Notes: generated by a model not told the origin, from the sequence alone. 64,000 bases of DNA from Parapedobacter pyrenivorans (GCF_014636865.1 NZ_BMER01000002.1:432292-496291); one strand, 5' to 3'; counted from the first letter of the stretch, positions 9,426 through 19,384 are shown. Translations and numbers: made by a program.

Positions 9426-10412
9426 TTATTGCCCAGTAGCTTCCTTCGCAGCCTTTTTAGCTTGCTTCCGGAAAAAGCCCCTGAATAAGAAATTATGCTG
9501 TAAGGCCTCCATATTCTGGTCCAGTTTTTCCGTGCTTTGTTCCAGGTTAATCAAAGTCTGCTTGATTGTTTCGGCGGCTTCCGGATCATTGAGTAACACA
9601 CCGACTGCATTGTCTTTGTCATCCAGTTTTCCGGCAGTTTGATTCAGATTCGTTACCAAAGCCGAAGCGGTTTGGGTTATTCCTTGTAACTGGGCTACTG
9701 CTTCTTGCAGGTTTCCATACACCACGGTATCCGTCAACAGATCATTGATCAAGGTTCCCTCAGCATTCAATTTGGTAGTCAATTGATTAAGCGCTGCCGA
9801 CGCATTCGCCGTGTTGGCGGCCGTCTGGTTTAGGTTACCGATCATCTGTTTGATATGCACGGCCATCAACGAATCATTCAACAGCGCGCCAAATGTCCCC
9901 TCGCCGCGGGCGATACGGGCGCTTACCAAACCGAAATTCTCAGTAATTTCCACCAAGTTCTTGTTATTGGTCTGCAAGGTCGCCATCATCGCGTCTAATC
10001 CTTCATCGGCTGCAGCCTGCAACACGTCGCCATCTTCGATCGGGGGCACATCGCTGCTGCCGCCTTCAATCACGATGAGTTTATTACCGATAAAGCTTTC
10101 GGAGCCGATTTTAGCTACAGCATCTTTACGGATATAATCGCGGGATTTTTCTTCAATCACCATTGCGATTTCGACTTCCTGTAGATTTTTGAACCGGATA
10201 CTTTTGATGGTACCGATTTTAACGCCTGAAAACCAAACATTGTTCCCTGCCTTAAGACCGCTGACATCATTGAACACTGCGCTGACGGTCACCGTCTTCG
10301 AAAATCGGTTCTGCTGCCCGCCAAGCACCAAAATACCTGCCACCAATATGATAATCCCTATCAGCACAAACAATCCCACAATCAGTGAACGTCTATTTTC
10401 TGTAGCACTCAT
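9426..10412 (-). CDS. MlaD/MCE family lipid transport protein
   Basis: A 328-residue protein anchored by one N-terminal membrane helix (about residues 10-32), followed by a single MCE domain (about 38-120, with VSGLKAGNNVWFSGVKIGTI). A long C-terminal helical region rich in Asn, Gln and Leu follows, which probably oligomerises. In the Mla system MlaD forms a hexamer in the inner membrane that shuttles phospholipids across the envelope. It is the last gene of a three-gene unit permease-ATPase-MCE, and starts 3 bp after the ATPase stop. No MlaB (STAS) or MlaC gene lies beside it. Confidence 0.88.
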   Translation of the reverse strand: MSATENRRSLIVGLFVLIGIIILVAGILVLGGQQNRFSKTVTVSAVFNDVSGLKAGNNVWFSGVKIGTIKSIRFKNLQEVEIAMVIEEKSRDYIRKDAVAKIGSESFIGNKLIVIEGGSSDVPPIEDGDVLQAAADEGLDAMMATLQTNNKNLVEITENFGLVSARIARGEGTFGALLNDSLMAVHIKQMIGNLNQTAANTANASAALNQLTTKLNAEGTLINDLLTDTVVYGNLQEAVAQLQGITQTASALVTNLNQTAGKLDDKDNAVGVLLNDPEAAETIKQTLINLEQSTEKLDQNMEALQHNFLFRGFFRKQAKKAAKEATGQ

Positions 10413-10415
10413 AAT

Positions 10416-11189
10416 CTATTTGATAAAATTATAGTCATAAAACGGTTTCACCCGTCCATCATCCGTATCAAAAATCTCCTCGAAGCTCCCCTCCCGCTCA
10501 AATTTACCATCCAGCAACATCACGATGCGGTCGCCAACGCTTTTTGCACACGCGAGATCATGCGTGATGATAATGGATGACGTCTTGTACTTTTCCTGCA
10601 CCTCGTTGATCAAGCCATTGATTTCAATACACGTTATGGGATCCAGCCCCGCAGTAGGTTCATCATACATCATGATATCGGGGCGGAGAATAAGCGTTCG
10701 CGCAATGCCTATGCGCTTGCGTTGCCCACCAGATAGTTGCGACGGCATTTGATTGAGAGTATGCAAAAGCCCTACCGCGTCCAGCACATCCTCCACTTCG
10801 TGGTTGATTTCAGCGCGCGAAAGATGCCGTTTATTCCGAACCAAAGGGAATTCGAGATTTTCCCGTACTGTCATACTATCGTACAATGCGCTGTTCTGGA
10901 AGGAAAATCCGATTTTTAGCCGGAGCTGCTGCAATGCCTTTTCGTCCAATTCATCGACATGCTCACCGAGCACCTCAATGGTACCCGTATCTGGCTTCAA
11001 TAGCCCCGATATCAGCTTGATCAATACCGATTTGCCGGTACCGGATCGCCCCAGAACCACCAGGTTTTCCCCTTTAAACAGCTCAAGGTCTACGCCACGC
11101 AACACCTGCAAATCGCCAAACGACTTGCTCACGTCACGCACGGTGATTACCCGCGCATCATGGTCGATATGTCCGCCTGCCTTCAACAT
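10416..11189 (-). CDS. Mla-type ABC transporter ATP-binding protein
   Basis: A 257-residue ABC ATPase, MlaF-like. Walker A is GRSGTGKS, the signature is LSGGQRKRIGIAR and Walker B is MMYDEPTAGLDP. It would power the MlaE-like permease encoded just upstream. The TAATG junction makes its ATG share one base with the permease stop, a sign of coupled translation. The first ~12 residues (MLKAGGHIDHDA) precede the usual family start, and a shorter start is possible. Confidence 0.9.
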   Translation of the reverse strand: MLKAGGHIDHDARVITVRDVSKSFGDLQVLRGVDLELFKGENLVVLGRSGTGKSVLIKLISGLLKPDTGTIEVLGEHVDELDEKALQQLRLKIGFSFQNSALYDSMTVRENLEFPLVRNKRHLSRAEINHEVEDVLDAVGLLHTLNQMPSQLSGGQRKRIGIARTLILRPDIMMYDEPTAGLDPITCIEINGLINEVQEKYKTSSIIITHDLACAKSVGDRIVMLLDGKFEREGSFEEIFDTDDGRVKPFYDYNFIK

Positions 11190-11950
11190 TATGCACGCAT
11201 TGCTTGAATGATCTGTACAATTAATATTTCCTCAATAAAAATGAGAAACATGGACATCACTACCGCCCAATTGGCTGCCCGCCCTACCCCTTCCGTCCCC
11301 TTGGAGGAATGGTATCCCTGATAACAACCTACGATACCGATCGTAAAACCAAACACGACTGCCTTCAATACCAACGAAAAAACATCGAGGTAGGTAACTG
11401 CCTCAAAAACCTGGTCGAAGTACACCCGGAAACTGGTGTTCTCGGCCTGATTAACACTCAGGAATGCTCCCAATAAACCGACGGCAGCGGTATAAAGCGA
11501 AAGGATGGGGATACTGATGGTCGTAGCCAACACCCTACTCACCACCAGAAATTTAAAGGGGTTGGTACCAGAGACTTCCATTGCGTCGATCTGCTCGGTC
11601 ACCTTCATGGATCCCAGTTCGGCACCGATCTGGGAGCCCACCTTACCGGATGCGATCAGCGCCGTGACTAACGGTGCCAAAGCACGGATTATCGCAATGG
11701 ATATCAGGGCGGGTAACCACGAGGTAGCGCCAAATTCGGCCAGTGACGGGCGGGATTGATTGGTAAATACAATACCAGTGATAAATCCAGTAAGCGAAAT
11801 CAAAGGCAGCGACTTCCAACCTACCTCAAAACATTGTCGGATGATTTCCTTAAACTCATAGGGCGGCCGAAACAGCTCCCTGAAGAAACGCATGACAAAC
11901 CGATGGATATTGGCTAATTCGATAAGTGTACGCTGTATCTTCTTTATCAT
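11189..11950 (-). CDS. MlaE family ABC transporter permease
   Basis: A 253-residue inner-membrane protein of the MlaE/DUF140 family. It has an amphipathic N-terminal helix and five or six membrane segments. The conserved cytoplasmic stretch GAELGSMKVTEQIDAMEVSGTNP is the family hallmark and faces the ATPase. It is the promoter-proximal gene of the Mla-type operon. Confidence 0.9.
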   Translation of the reverse strand: MIKKIQRTLIELANIHRFVMRFFRELFRPPYEFKEIIRQCFEVGWKSLPLISLTGFITGIVFTNQSRPSLAEFGATSWLPALISIAIIRALAPLVTALIASGKVGSQIGAELGSMKVTEQIDAMEVSGTNPFKFLVVSRVLATTISIPILSLYTAAVGLLGAFLSVNQAENTSFRVYFDQVFEAVTYLDVFSLVLKAVVFGFTIGIVGCYQGYHSSKGTEGVGRAANWAVVMSMFLIFIEEILIVQIIQAMRA

Positions 11951-11975
11951 CGGGAGATTTTAGCAGTTAAGGCTG

Positions 11976-11983
11976 CAAAAATA
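11976..11983 (-). promoter_or_regulatory. Mla operon promoter -7 element
   Basis: On the minus strand this reads TATTTTTG, matching TAnnTTTG, 26 bp upstream of the permease ATG. No clear -33 TTTG is visible. The rest of the 290-bp divergent gap (11951-12240) contains a 7-bp inverted repeat AAATGTT/AACATTT (12113-12142) and no gene. Confidence 0.4.
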
Positions 11984-12240
11984 GCAGTTTAATTTTAATA
12001 TGCGTCGTTTATTCATCGATTTGTTGTCCCGATATCGATTCCGCTCATCGGAACACCGCTTCGCTCCGCTTGCGAATTCATTCCCTCTCCCGGATAAACA
12101 CTCATTTCGGAAAAATGTTCGCTACAGCCTATCGTAACATTTCGGCGGATAACAGCTACTCGTATTAAACCATTGGCCTCGCTGTACAGTCATACCACCA
12201 GAAACGAACAAAAAGTGTTGCACATTTAAATCAGCATGTC

Positions 12241-13611
12241 ATGAAAACGTTAAAGAAGACCGGACTATCGCTACTCACTGCAATCGCCTTAATAGCCATT
12301 GCTGCAACCAACACCGTGAAAGCCCAGCCGGGCATGAGCGTTTCGTTCCAATTGTTTTACGACGAACTAGCGCCCTACGGAGAATGGATAGACGATCCGG
12401 AATATGGATATATTTGGCTTCCTGACGCCGACCGCGGTTTTCAACCTTATGCCACGAATGGCAATTGGGTGATGACCAACTATGGAAATACGTGGGTATC
12501 TGACTACCCGTGGGGGTGGGCACCATTCCACTACGGCCGCTGGACCTACACGGACTATTACGGCTGGGCCTGGATACCTGGATACGAATGGGGTCCGGCA
12601 TGGGTGAGCTGGCGAAGTGGTGGCGGATACTATGGCTGGGCGCCATTGGGCCCACGCATGAGCATTAACGTCCATGTCGGTATTCCCCACCATCATTGGG
12701 TATTTGTGCCGCAACGCTACATCTGCAGTCCGCGGCTGTATAGCTACTATGCACCTCATCGCAACCGGGTGAATATCTACAACCGTACAACGATCATCAA
12801 TAACACCTATGTGTACAACAACCGTACATATGTGAGTGGTCCGCGTCGCAGCGATATCGAACGGGCAACGGGCAGCAGGGTCTCCGTACGGGAAATCAAT
12901 AGTTCCTCACGTCCGGGAAGGGCCGCGGTAAACAACCGTTCAGTAAGTATTTATCGTCCGGACGTGGACCGCAACACCCGTACATCAGCGCGTCCTTCAC
13001 GGGTATCGGATGCGACATCGGTGCGCACCTCCGGCACGCGTGGCAATAGCCGGGCAGAAGCTACCCGGACAGCGGCTACCAGCCGCAATAACAATACGTC
13101 AGCTACGCGGGGAGTGACGTCAAGAAACGCTGAAGCCGGACGTTCACGCGCGGCTAATGACCGGAATAACGATGCGGTACGCCCTACCCGCGGTAACGTG
13201 GCCACGCCGGAAAGGCAAAATGAACGGAGCCGTGCAACGGCACCCAAAACAAATAGCGTACGTAATACCGGAAGCACCGACCGCAATGCCAATGCCACCC
13301 GTCGTCCGGAAACGACTACCCGTCAAAACCGCACAGCAACCAGCTCACGTGAGGCTGTCAGGCCGTCGGCAAGTGAAAACAAGCGGTCATCGACAGGAGT
13401 ACAACGCACGGCTCCTTCACGCAGCAGCAACGACCGAGTCAGTTCCCAAAGGCAAACCAGCAGCCCCAGCCGGAACAGTTCGGTTAAAAGCTCCTCGCGG
13501 CAATCGCGCCCAAGCGTGTCCTCTAGCAGAAGTTCCGAAAAAAGCCGAAGCAGTGCCACGCGAAGCAAGACGTCTGAAAGGAATAACTCCTCCGGACGAA
13601 GCAGGGGATAA
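12241..13611 (+). CDS. Secreted YXWGXW-rich (DUF6600-like) protein with Ser/Arg/Asn/Thr-rich tail
   Basis: A 456-residue exported protein whose signal peptide ends near TVKAQP. Residues about 40-140 are packed with aromatic W/Y/G motifs (PWGWAPFHYGRWTY, YYGWAWIPGYEWGPAW, YYGWAPLGP), as in the DUF6600/YXWGXW-repeat family of secreted proteins. From about residue 200 the protein is low-complexity: Arg, Ser, Asn and Thr make up most of it to the end, giving a strongly basic and probably disordered tail. No enzymatic residues are recognisable. A cell-surface or envelope role is an inference from export and composition. Confidence 0.75.
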   Translation: MKTLKKTGLSLLTAIALIAIAATNTVKAQPGMSVSFQLFYDELAPYGEWIDDPEYGYIWLPDADRGFQPYATNGNWVMTNYGNTWVSDYPWGWAPFHYGRWTYTDYYGWAWIPGYEWGPAWVSWRSGGGYYGWAPLGPRMSINVHVGIPHHHWVFVPQRYICSPRLYSYYAPHRNRVNIYNRTTIINNTYVYNNRTYVSGPRRSDIERATGSRVSVREINSSSRPGRAAVNNRSVSIYRPDVDRNTRTSARPSRVSDATSVRTSGTRGNSRAEATRTAATSRNNNTSATRGVTSRNAEAGRSRAANDRNNDAVRPTRGNVATPERQNERSRATAPKTNSVRNTGSTDRNANATRRPETTTRQNRTATSSREAVRPSASENKRSSTGVQRTAPSRSSNDRVSSQRQTSSPSRNSSVKSSSRQSRPSVSSSRSSEKSRSSATRSKTSERNNSSGRSRG

Positions 13612-13618
13612 GATAAAG

Positions 13619-13649
13619 ACAGCCCCGATCCTAACCGGTTCGGGGCTGT
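13619..13649. terminator. Hairpin between convergent genes
   Basis: A perfect 10-bp stem ACAGCCCCGA/TCGGGGCTGT closes an 11-nt loop that itself contains the palindrome AACCGGTT. It lies between the stop of the YXWGXW gene and the stop of the convergent ABC-2 permease. Neither side has a long T run, so it may end transcription only partly or work in both directions. Confidence 0.6.
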
Positions 13650-13684
13650 AATTATGAACACCAGAACTGCTGGCGCCCTATTAT

Positions 13685-14656
13685 TCAGCTTCTTATCTCT
13701 CTCCGCATAAATGACGCATATGTCCACGCGAAACAGAGGCAGGTTGCCGCGATAAGCCCGCTCACCTGCGGCCACACAATCATTACACTTTCCTTGAAAG
13801 GCAAGGGGGCCGGTATGGCACCTATCATCTGCTCCATTGTCAGCGGTCCGAGACTCCGAACAGAAGGCATGAGCAGTGTCGTTGAAGCATCCGAGAACAA
13901 CTGACCCGGTGATAAACGCATCACTGTACTGATCAATTCATTGTAATATAGGATTTCAGCCTCGCTCATCATGCGTGGCGATGGCAGAAAAGAACGCACA
14001 AGCAAATTGACCACGATGGGGAAAAACACAGTAAAAAACAGCCAAATGCCAATGGCAACCAAAGCAGACGTCGCTGCCTGCTTAAACTTTACCGACAGCA
14101 AGATGGCTAAGCTCAGCCAAAAGCCTACAAACACCACGCTAATGAGCCAGAACCCAAAAATACGCAACACCTCCTGTACCTCGATGCCTACACCGGTAGC
14201 CAGCAGTCCACCACCCACCATGAGCAACACCAATGCTAAAAAAAGCGATGCGATCAATATAAGTGAGCTGGCAAACTTGCTTAGCAGTAGGTTATCTCGG
14301 TAAATGGGCTGCGCTATTAATCGGGTCAGCGTGCCATTATTCTGCTCTGAATTAATGGCATCAAAGCCCAGGCTAATACCGAGCAGCGGGGCCAGAAAAT
14401 TCAGAAACACATGAAATGGCGGAATCGAATTGTCTGTCGTGGTCAACAATTTGAGGTAGACAAAACTTTTATCCGGGTCCTGCATATTGCCCACTGCGCT
14501 CCGCAAGTTTGTAAACGACACGTACATCGACGTCACAAACGTGAGTATAATGAGCAATACCAAAATGAGAAAACGCCAGCTCTGCATATGCGCGCCCAAC
14601 TCTTTTCCAACAAGTATGGGCATGGCCGTATGGTAATTTCCTTTTAAACGATTCAT
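13685..14656 (-). CDS. ABC-2 type transporter permease
   Basis: A 323-residue inner-membrane protein with about six hydrophobic segments and the ABC-2 layout (first helix, large extracytoplasmic loop, then five helices). The stretch GISLGFDAINSEQNNGTL before helix 2 is typical of the NosY/gliding-type permease group. It is the third gene of a NEW3 protein-ATPase-permease unit and starts 12 bp after the ATPase stop. Substrate unknown. Confidence 0.83.
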   Translation of the reverse strand: MNRLKGNYHTAMPILVGKELGAHMQSWRFLILVLLIILTFVTSMYVSFTNLRSAVGNMQDPDKSFVYLKLLTTTDNSIPPFHVFLNFLAPLLGISLGFDAINSEQNNGTLTRLIAQPIYRDNLLLSKFASSLILIASLFLALVLLMVGGGLLATGVGIEVQEVLRIFGFWLISVVFVGFWLSLAILLSVKFKQAATSALVAIGIWLFFTVFFPIVVNLLVRSFLPSPRMMSEAEILYYNELISTVMRLSPGQLFSDASTTLLMPSVRSLGPLTMEQMIGAIPAPLPFKESVMIVWPQVSGLIAATCLCFAWTYASFMRREIRS

Positions 14657-14668
14657 GATTCCCTGATA

Positions 14669-15628
14669 TTAAATTGGTTCTTCGTGGTGTTCAAAATACC
14701 GTTGGTAAATATCGTCCAGCCCATAGGATTTCTTGCGCACCTCCTCAATCGCCTGTCCGGCGTTAACCAGCTCGCTGACCACCAACGCGGTATTATTTTC
14801 TGTTGCTTTGACGATAAATTCATTTCCCTCGATAGCCACTGCAGTAACCCCCGGCACTTGCTGCAATAATGCCGTGAGCCAGCTTTCTTTTTCGGCCGCA
14901 GCTTCCCGAACAACGACCGTTGTGATGTGGCCACCCTCGTCAAACAGCGACCTGGCAAGTGAATCAATAGTGCCATTAGCTAGCAGCTTCCCGTCCACGA
15001 ACAATCCTACCCGATCGCACACCTGCTGTACATGATGCAAATGATGGGACGACAACAGCACCGTGATGCCCTGCTGTTTACTAAGGGACTGGATGAGTGT
15101 CAAAAACTCACGGACACCGCTTGGATCGATTCCCAGGGTCGGTTCATCAAGGATAATTACTTCCGGTTGTTTGATCAACACTTCGGCCAACCCCAAGCGC
15201 TGCTTCATCCCGCGTGAGTAAGCCCCTGCTTTCTTGTCTTTATTTTCAGCCAGACCCACATCATCAAGCAGTTTATTGGCCCTTTCCTGTGCATCGGTGT
15301 CCCCCAGACCATTCAGCCTGCCGATCAGCACGAGGTTATCCAATCCGCTCATATAGTCGTAAAACCCTACATTGTCTGGCAGGTAGCCCACCTTCCGCTT
15401 CACGTCTATCGGATTTCGGGTCGCATTCATCCCACAGACCTCGGCATAACCGGAAGTCGGCTCGGTAAGCCCCAGTAACATGAGTATCGTTGTGGTCTTA
15501 CCAGCTCCATTAGGTCCAAGCAAACCAAAGATTTCGCCGCGATAGACGGTCAGATTCAGCCCATCAACTGCTGTCTGCTTGGCATATCGCTTCGTCAGCT
15601 CTCTTAAAACAATAACTGATTCCTTCAT
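14669..15628 (-). CDS. ABC transporter ATP-binding protein
   Basis: A 319-residue ABC ATPase with Walker A GPNGAGKT, signature [10 protein letters not shown] and Walker [16 protein letters not shown]-terminal ~90-residue extension of the kind seen in exporters paired with ABC-2 permeases follows. The start at 15628 is preferred because AAGAAAGG precedes it directly and because the longer reading frame (from 15727) would run into the NEW3 gene. It is flanked by its permease and a NEW3-domain protein. Confidence 0.88.
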   Translation of the reverse strand: MKESVIVLRELTKRYAKQTAVDGLNLTVYRGEIFGLLGPNGAGKTTTILMLLGLTEPTSGYAEVCGMNATRNPIDVKRKVGYLPDNVGFYDYMSGLDNLVLIGRLNGLGDTDAQERANKLLDDVGLAENKDKKAGAYSRGMKQRLGLAEVLIKQPEVIILDEPTLGIDPSGVREFLTLIQSLSKQQGITVLLSSHHLHHVQQVCDRVGLFVDGKLLANGTIDSLARSLFDEGGHITTVVVREAAAEKESWLTALLQQVPGVTAVAIEGNEFIVKATENNTALVVSELVNAGQAIEEVRKKSYGLDDIYQRYFEHHEEPI

Positions 15629-15651
15629 CCTTTCTTGTTTTTTGATAGCGA

Positions 15652-16482
15652 CTACCGGCGACCGTATTTGCGAATTAAAAAGTACACCAAACCGACCGCA
15701 GCCAGGATGACAACGATACCGATCCACCCGGATAAAACGGATGTTTTGACCAGCACGCGGAATGAAATTTCCTGCTGATCGTTCGCATTTTTGGCTGTAA
15801 AGTTAGCTACGTAATCGCCAGCAATCGTTTTTTCGGGAACTTTCAATGTCGCGGTAATGTCCGCAGATTTCCCCGCCTCGAGCTGCTCTACGGTTGACGG
15901 TTCAAAAGTAGCTTCCCACTTAGCGGGCAGCTGAGAGCTGATAGCCAGTTCGTTGAGCGGAAGTGTGCCCGTATTTTTGACCGTAAGCTGGATGGTTTCA
16001 CTGCTCCCGGAGACCACTTCTTCACTCAGCCTGCCGCTAGGGGTCGTAAATTGAAGGGCATACGACCCCCTCACTACCGCTTCCAATGACAGGTTAAGGG
16101 TATCGCCCGAAGATTGTGCGCTGATGGGCAGCGTATACTTTTTTGGCTCGGCCGATTGGGAGGCATTGATTTCAATCTGTATGGGCTGTTCTTGTCCGCC
16201 CTCGACCTGTACCGATCTAACCTGACTTCCATTCACTTTGAACGAAATAAGCCATCCGTCCGGAAGTTTGGCATTGAGCTCATACGTTTGCGCCACAGAC
16301 AATCCGTTGTGTAATGTCGTTTGATAACGGAACACCTCATTGCTTGCCGCCTCAATATTCATCAACTGGGCTTTGAAGCTGGAAGCCCTAGCCTGTTGGC
16401 CGTTGGCGGGATTAGGGATGATTGCTACCAGGAAACAAACAAACGATAGGTGCAACTGGAGAGAAAATGATTTTTTTAACAT
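15652..16482 (-). CDS. NEW3-domain membrane-anchored protein
   Basis: A 276-residue exported protein. The signal peptide runs to about residue 28 (PANGQ). Two beta-sandwich repeats of NEW3 type follow, each with a LPDGW or LPAKW strand (about residues 70-80 and 185-195) and a later GDYVANFTA strand. A single C-terminal membrane helix (about 252-271) ends in RKYGRR. NEW3 proteins next to ABC-2 exporters are common in Bacteroidota and Firmicutes; the exported substrate is unknown. Confidence 0.8.
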   Translation of the reverse strand: MLKKSFSLQLHLSFVCFLVAIIPNPANGQQARASSFKAQLMNIEAASNEVFRYQTTLHNGLSVAQTYELNAKLPDGWLISFKVNGSQVRSVQVEGGQEQPIQIEINASQSAEPKKYTLPISAQSSGDTLNLSLEAVVRGSYALQFTTPSGRLSEEVVSGSSETIQLTVKNTGTLPLNELAISSQLPAKWEATFEPSTVEQLEAGKSADITATLKVPEKTIAGDYVANFTAKNANDQQEISFRVLVKTSVLSGWIGIVVILAAVGLVYFLIRKYGRR

Positions 16483-16707
16483 GATCTAAAAAACTAAAAT
16501 TTAACAGGATAATAGTTTAAAAAAAATGCCAATCAAGTGCCGCATACTGAACATACTATTCAACACTCCCGGCATTAAAAAAACTTGTTTTGAAAATCGC
16601 GTCGAAATTAAAAAATCTCCACGAAAAAGTCAACAATGTGATCGGTCAGACAACGAGAGTCAATGAGTTATTATCAAACGCTTCATTTATTCTTCCATAT
16701 AAATCCC

Positions 16708-16715
16708 TACCTTTG
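16708..16715 (+). promoter_or_regulatory. Promoter -7 element of the SGNH hydrolase gene
   Basis: TACCTTTG matches TAnnTTTG and lies 23 bp upstream of the ATG. A -33 TTTG is not visible at the usual distance. The rest of the divergent gap from 16483 is AT-rich and empty. Confidence 0.45.
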
Positions 16716-16738
16716 GACTATCAAAACCCTTATTAACC

Positions 16739-17494
16739 ATGGATAAAAGCAGAAGAGCATTTCTAGGAACGTCATTAATGGGAGCAGCAATGGCGGTAAG
16801 TCTTCCCGAAATCGTAAAGGCCGCCATTCAACCATCCCATTCAGCCCCGAAAATACGGATTCAGGAAAACGACGTAATCCTATTCCAGGGCGATTCGATA
16901 ACTGATGCCGGCCGGGATAAGAACAACGATGCGCCAAATAACAATGGGGCCCTTGGAAACGGATATGCGCTCCTCGCAGCAGCGGAGCTGTTGCGTGCTC
17001 ATGCACCGAAGCAACTGAAAATATACAACAAAGGAATCAGCGGCAACAAAGTGCACCAGCTCGATGCCCGCTGGGAAGAAGATTGCGTGGCCATCAAACC
17101 CAATATTCTCAGCATCCTTATCGGTGTAAACGATTATTGGCATACCCTATCAGGCAATTACGACGGTACCATCCAAGTATACCGCGATGATTACCGAAAG
17201 CTGCTCGATCGTACGCTGAAAGCACTTCCAGATGTAAAACTCGTCATCGGCGAGCCCTTTGCCGTAAACAACGTCAAAGCGGTGACGGATGCCTGGTGGC
17301 CTGCGTTTGACGAATACCGCCACGCTGCACAGGAGATCGCCCATGCTTACAACGCTGCCTTCGTTCCCTATCAACGTGTTTTTGACGAAGCATCGAAAAC
17401 CGTAGCCCCCTCCTATTGGACGGGAGACGGTGTGCATACCACGCTTGCCGGTGCACAATTGATGGCTGAGGCCTGGTTGGCCGTAGTGAAATGA
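16739..17494 (+). CDS. Tat-exported SGNH/GDSL hydrolase
   Basis: A 251-residue esterase-type hydrolase. The N-terminus SRRAFLGTS is a canonical twin-arginine export signal. Block I is GDS at 51-53 (nucleophile Ser53), the block III Asn is in IGVNDYW, and block V is GDGVH with Asp230 and His233. The family removes acyl or acetyl groups from carbohydrates or lipids; the substrate is not evident. Its stop overlaps the start of pncB by 4 bp (ATGA), so it is coupled to NAD salvage genes for no obvious metabolic reason. Confidence 0.85.
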   Translation: MDKSRRAFLGTSLMGAAMAVSLPEIVKAAIQPSHSAPKIRIQENDVILFQGDSITDAGRDKNNDAPNNNGALGNGYALLAAAELLRAHAPKQLKIYNKGISGNKVHQLDARWEEDCVAIKPNILSILIGVNDYWHTLSGNYDGTIQVYRDDYRKLLDRTLKALPDVKLVIGEPFAVNNVKAVTDAWWPAFDEYRHAAQEIAHAYNAAFVPYQRVFDEASKTVAPSYWTGDGVHTTLAGAQLMAEAWLAVVK

Positions 17495-18669
17495 TGATCA
17501 ATTCCCTGCTCGACAACGACTTTTATAAATTCACCATGCAGTATGCCGTGGTGAAACTTTTTCCCAAAGCCAGGGCGAAATATCAATTCATCAATAGGGG
17601 TAAACATGTATTTCCCGAAGGGTTTGCCGAGGAATTGCGTAGCGCGATAGCAGATTTGTCGAGGCTACACCTGACCCCGCAAGAAAAGCGCTATTTTGCA
17701 ACCACCTGTCCTTACATAGACCCTACCTATTTCGACTTTCTTCAGGGATATCGCTATGATCCCAGCGAAGTGTACATCGAACAACGTGGCGGCGAGCTAC
17801 GTATTGCCATCGAAGGGTACTGGTACCGGACCATCCTGTGGGAAGTACCCATCATGTCCTTGATCTGCGAGCTTTACTACAGGATGACCGATCAACAGCG
17901 ACAATCCGACGAGCAGGTTGCGGCTACTGCACGGGGTAAAATCGAGCGCTACCGCAACCTTGGGGTTACAATTGCAGAATTCGGCACCCGACGTCGGCAC
18001 TCCTATGTCGTGCACCGGTTGGTGGTACAGGCCCTTCGGACCGCCGGCGAGGGTACGTTTATCGGCACAAGCAACGTGCACATGGCCATGCTGAACCAGA
18101 CGAAACCCATCGGCACCCATGCCCACGAATGGTTTATGTTTCATGCCGCCAAATACGGCTACAAAATGGCGAACCTATTGGGGCTGGAGCATTGGTCTGA
18201 TGTATACCGAGGAGACTTGGGAATTGCGCTCTCCGACACCTACACCACCGACGTATTTTTCACGCAATTCGACAAGAAACTGACGAAGCTTTTCGATGGT
18301 GTGCGCCACGACAGTGGAGATCCATTGGCATTTGCCGATAGGGCCATCGAGCATTACAAGCGGCACGGAATCGATCCTTTGTCGAAAACCATTATTTTCT
18401 CCGACGGGCTGAATGAGGAGAAAGTAACGCGCATCACCGAGCACTGCGTTGGCCGGATCGGATTTTCCTTCGGAATCGGCACCAACTTCACCAACGACGT
18501 CGGTTTAACACCGATGAACATCGTGATCAAGATGACCGAAGCATTTCCGGAAGAAGCCCAATGGACACCCGTCATCAAACTATCGGATGAGCATGGTAAA
18601 CACACCGGTGACGCGGAAACCATTGCACTTGCCAAACAAATACTCCATATTCCATCCTATGCGCCGTGA
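17491..18669 (+). CDS. pncB: Nicotinate phosphoribosyltransferase
   Basis: A 392-residue enzyme that makes nicotinate mononucleotide from nicotinate and PRPP in the NAD salvage pathway. The N-terminal LLDNDFYKFTMQ, the central FGTRRRHSY and GTSNVHMA stretches, and VRHDSGDP are family landmarks. Length matches E. coli PncB. The start is ATG ATG at 17491/17494. A PnuC-type nicotinamide riboside transporter gene lies separately at 39.5 kb. Confidence 0.94.
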   Translation: MMINSLLDNDFYKFTMQYAVVKLFPKARAKYQFINRGKHVFPEGFAEELRSAIADLSRLHLTPQEKRYFATTCPYIDPTYFDFLQGYRYDPSEVYIEQRGGELRIAIEGYWYRTILWEVPIMSLICELYYRMTDQQRQSDEQVAATARGKIERYRNLGVTIAEFGTRRRHSYVVHRLVVQALRTAGEGTFIGTSNVHMAMLNQTKPIGTHAHEWFMFHAAKYGYKMANLLGLEHWSDVYRGDLGIALSDTYTTDVFFTQFDKKLTKLFDGVRHDSGDPLAFADRAIEHYKRHGIDPLSKTIIFSDGLNEEKVTRITEHCVGRIGFSFGIGTNFTNDVGLTPMNIVIKMTEAFPEEAQWTPVIKLSDEHGKHTGDAETIALAKQILHIPSYAP

Positions 18670-19357
18670 TGTCTTGGGCAAGGCCCTCCGCGATTATTTA
18701 GACGGGAACCATGATGAAAAACTGCTCCTGCATACCGGCTATGGAGAGGTCGAAGAAATGCCTGTGGAAGAATTCTTCCGGTTACCAGAAGATTTCCCAG
18801 AACTGGAACGCATTGCCATGGCACTATGCGATGGCCATGTACTCGATATCGGCGCAGGAGCGGGCAGCCATACCCTCTACCTGCAAAACCGGGGCATGAA
18901 TGTAACGGCGTTGGAACGATCACCACAAGCATGCGCAGTAATGCGCGCACGTGGCATCCAGCAGGTCATTCAAGCCGATTTCCTCCAGTACCAGGGAAAT
19001 CGCTATGATACGCTCTTGTTTATGATGAATGGTATTGGGCTCGCCGGTACTTTAGACGGTCTTAGAAAGTTGCTTCAGCATTGCCGGTCGCTGTTGAATC
19101 GGGGTGGCCAGCTCTTGTTTGACTCGTCCGATATTGCTTACCTATACACCGATGGCTCGGTAGATCGGCCTGCCGGATATTACGGAGAGATACGATACCA
19201 ATATGCATACAAAGGCTCACGTAGTGTTCCGTTCCACTGGCTGTTTATCGATCAGGCGATGCTGATCGATATTGCACGATCCGAAGGATGGGTTGTACAA
19301 ATCCTATATGAGGATGGAAACGACCAGTATTTGGCGAGGATGGAGCTGGTTAATTAA
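18659..19357 (+). CDS. Class I SAM-dependent methyltransferase
   Basis: A 232-residue cytosolic methyltransferase. SAM-binding motif I is VLDIGAGAGS at 61-70, followed by an acidic strand end (VTALERS) and motif IV LLFMMNGIGL. The substrate cannot be told. The ATG at 18659 is chosen because it gives the usual length; the frame is open further upstream, but only inside pncB. It overlaps pncB by 11 bp and ends the three-gene unit. Confidence 0.8.
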   Translation: MRRDVLGKALRDYLDGNHDEKLLLHTGYGEVEEMPVEEFFRLPEDFPELERIAMALCDGHVLDIGAGAGSHTLYLQNRGMNVTALERSPQACAVMRARGIQQVIQADFLQYQGNRYDTLLFMMNGIGLAGTLDGLRKLLQHCRSLLNRGGQLLFDSSDIAYLYTDGSVDRPAGYYGEIRYQYAYKGSRSVPFHWLFIDQAMLIDIARSEGWVVQILYEDGNDQYLARMELVN

Positions 19358-19384
19358 AAAAAGGGGCTGGGAGCCCCTTTTTTT
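19355..19384. terminator. Bidirectional rho-independent terminator
   Basis: AAAAAAAGGGGCT, a short loop and AGCCCC with a T tract form a hairpin flanked by A and T runs, so it can serve both the methyltransferase (plus) and the convergent Sus operon (minus). Confidence 0.8.
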
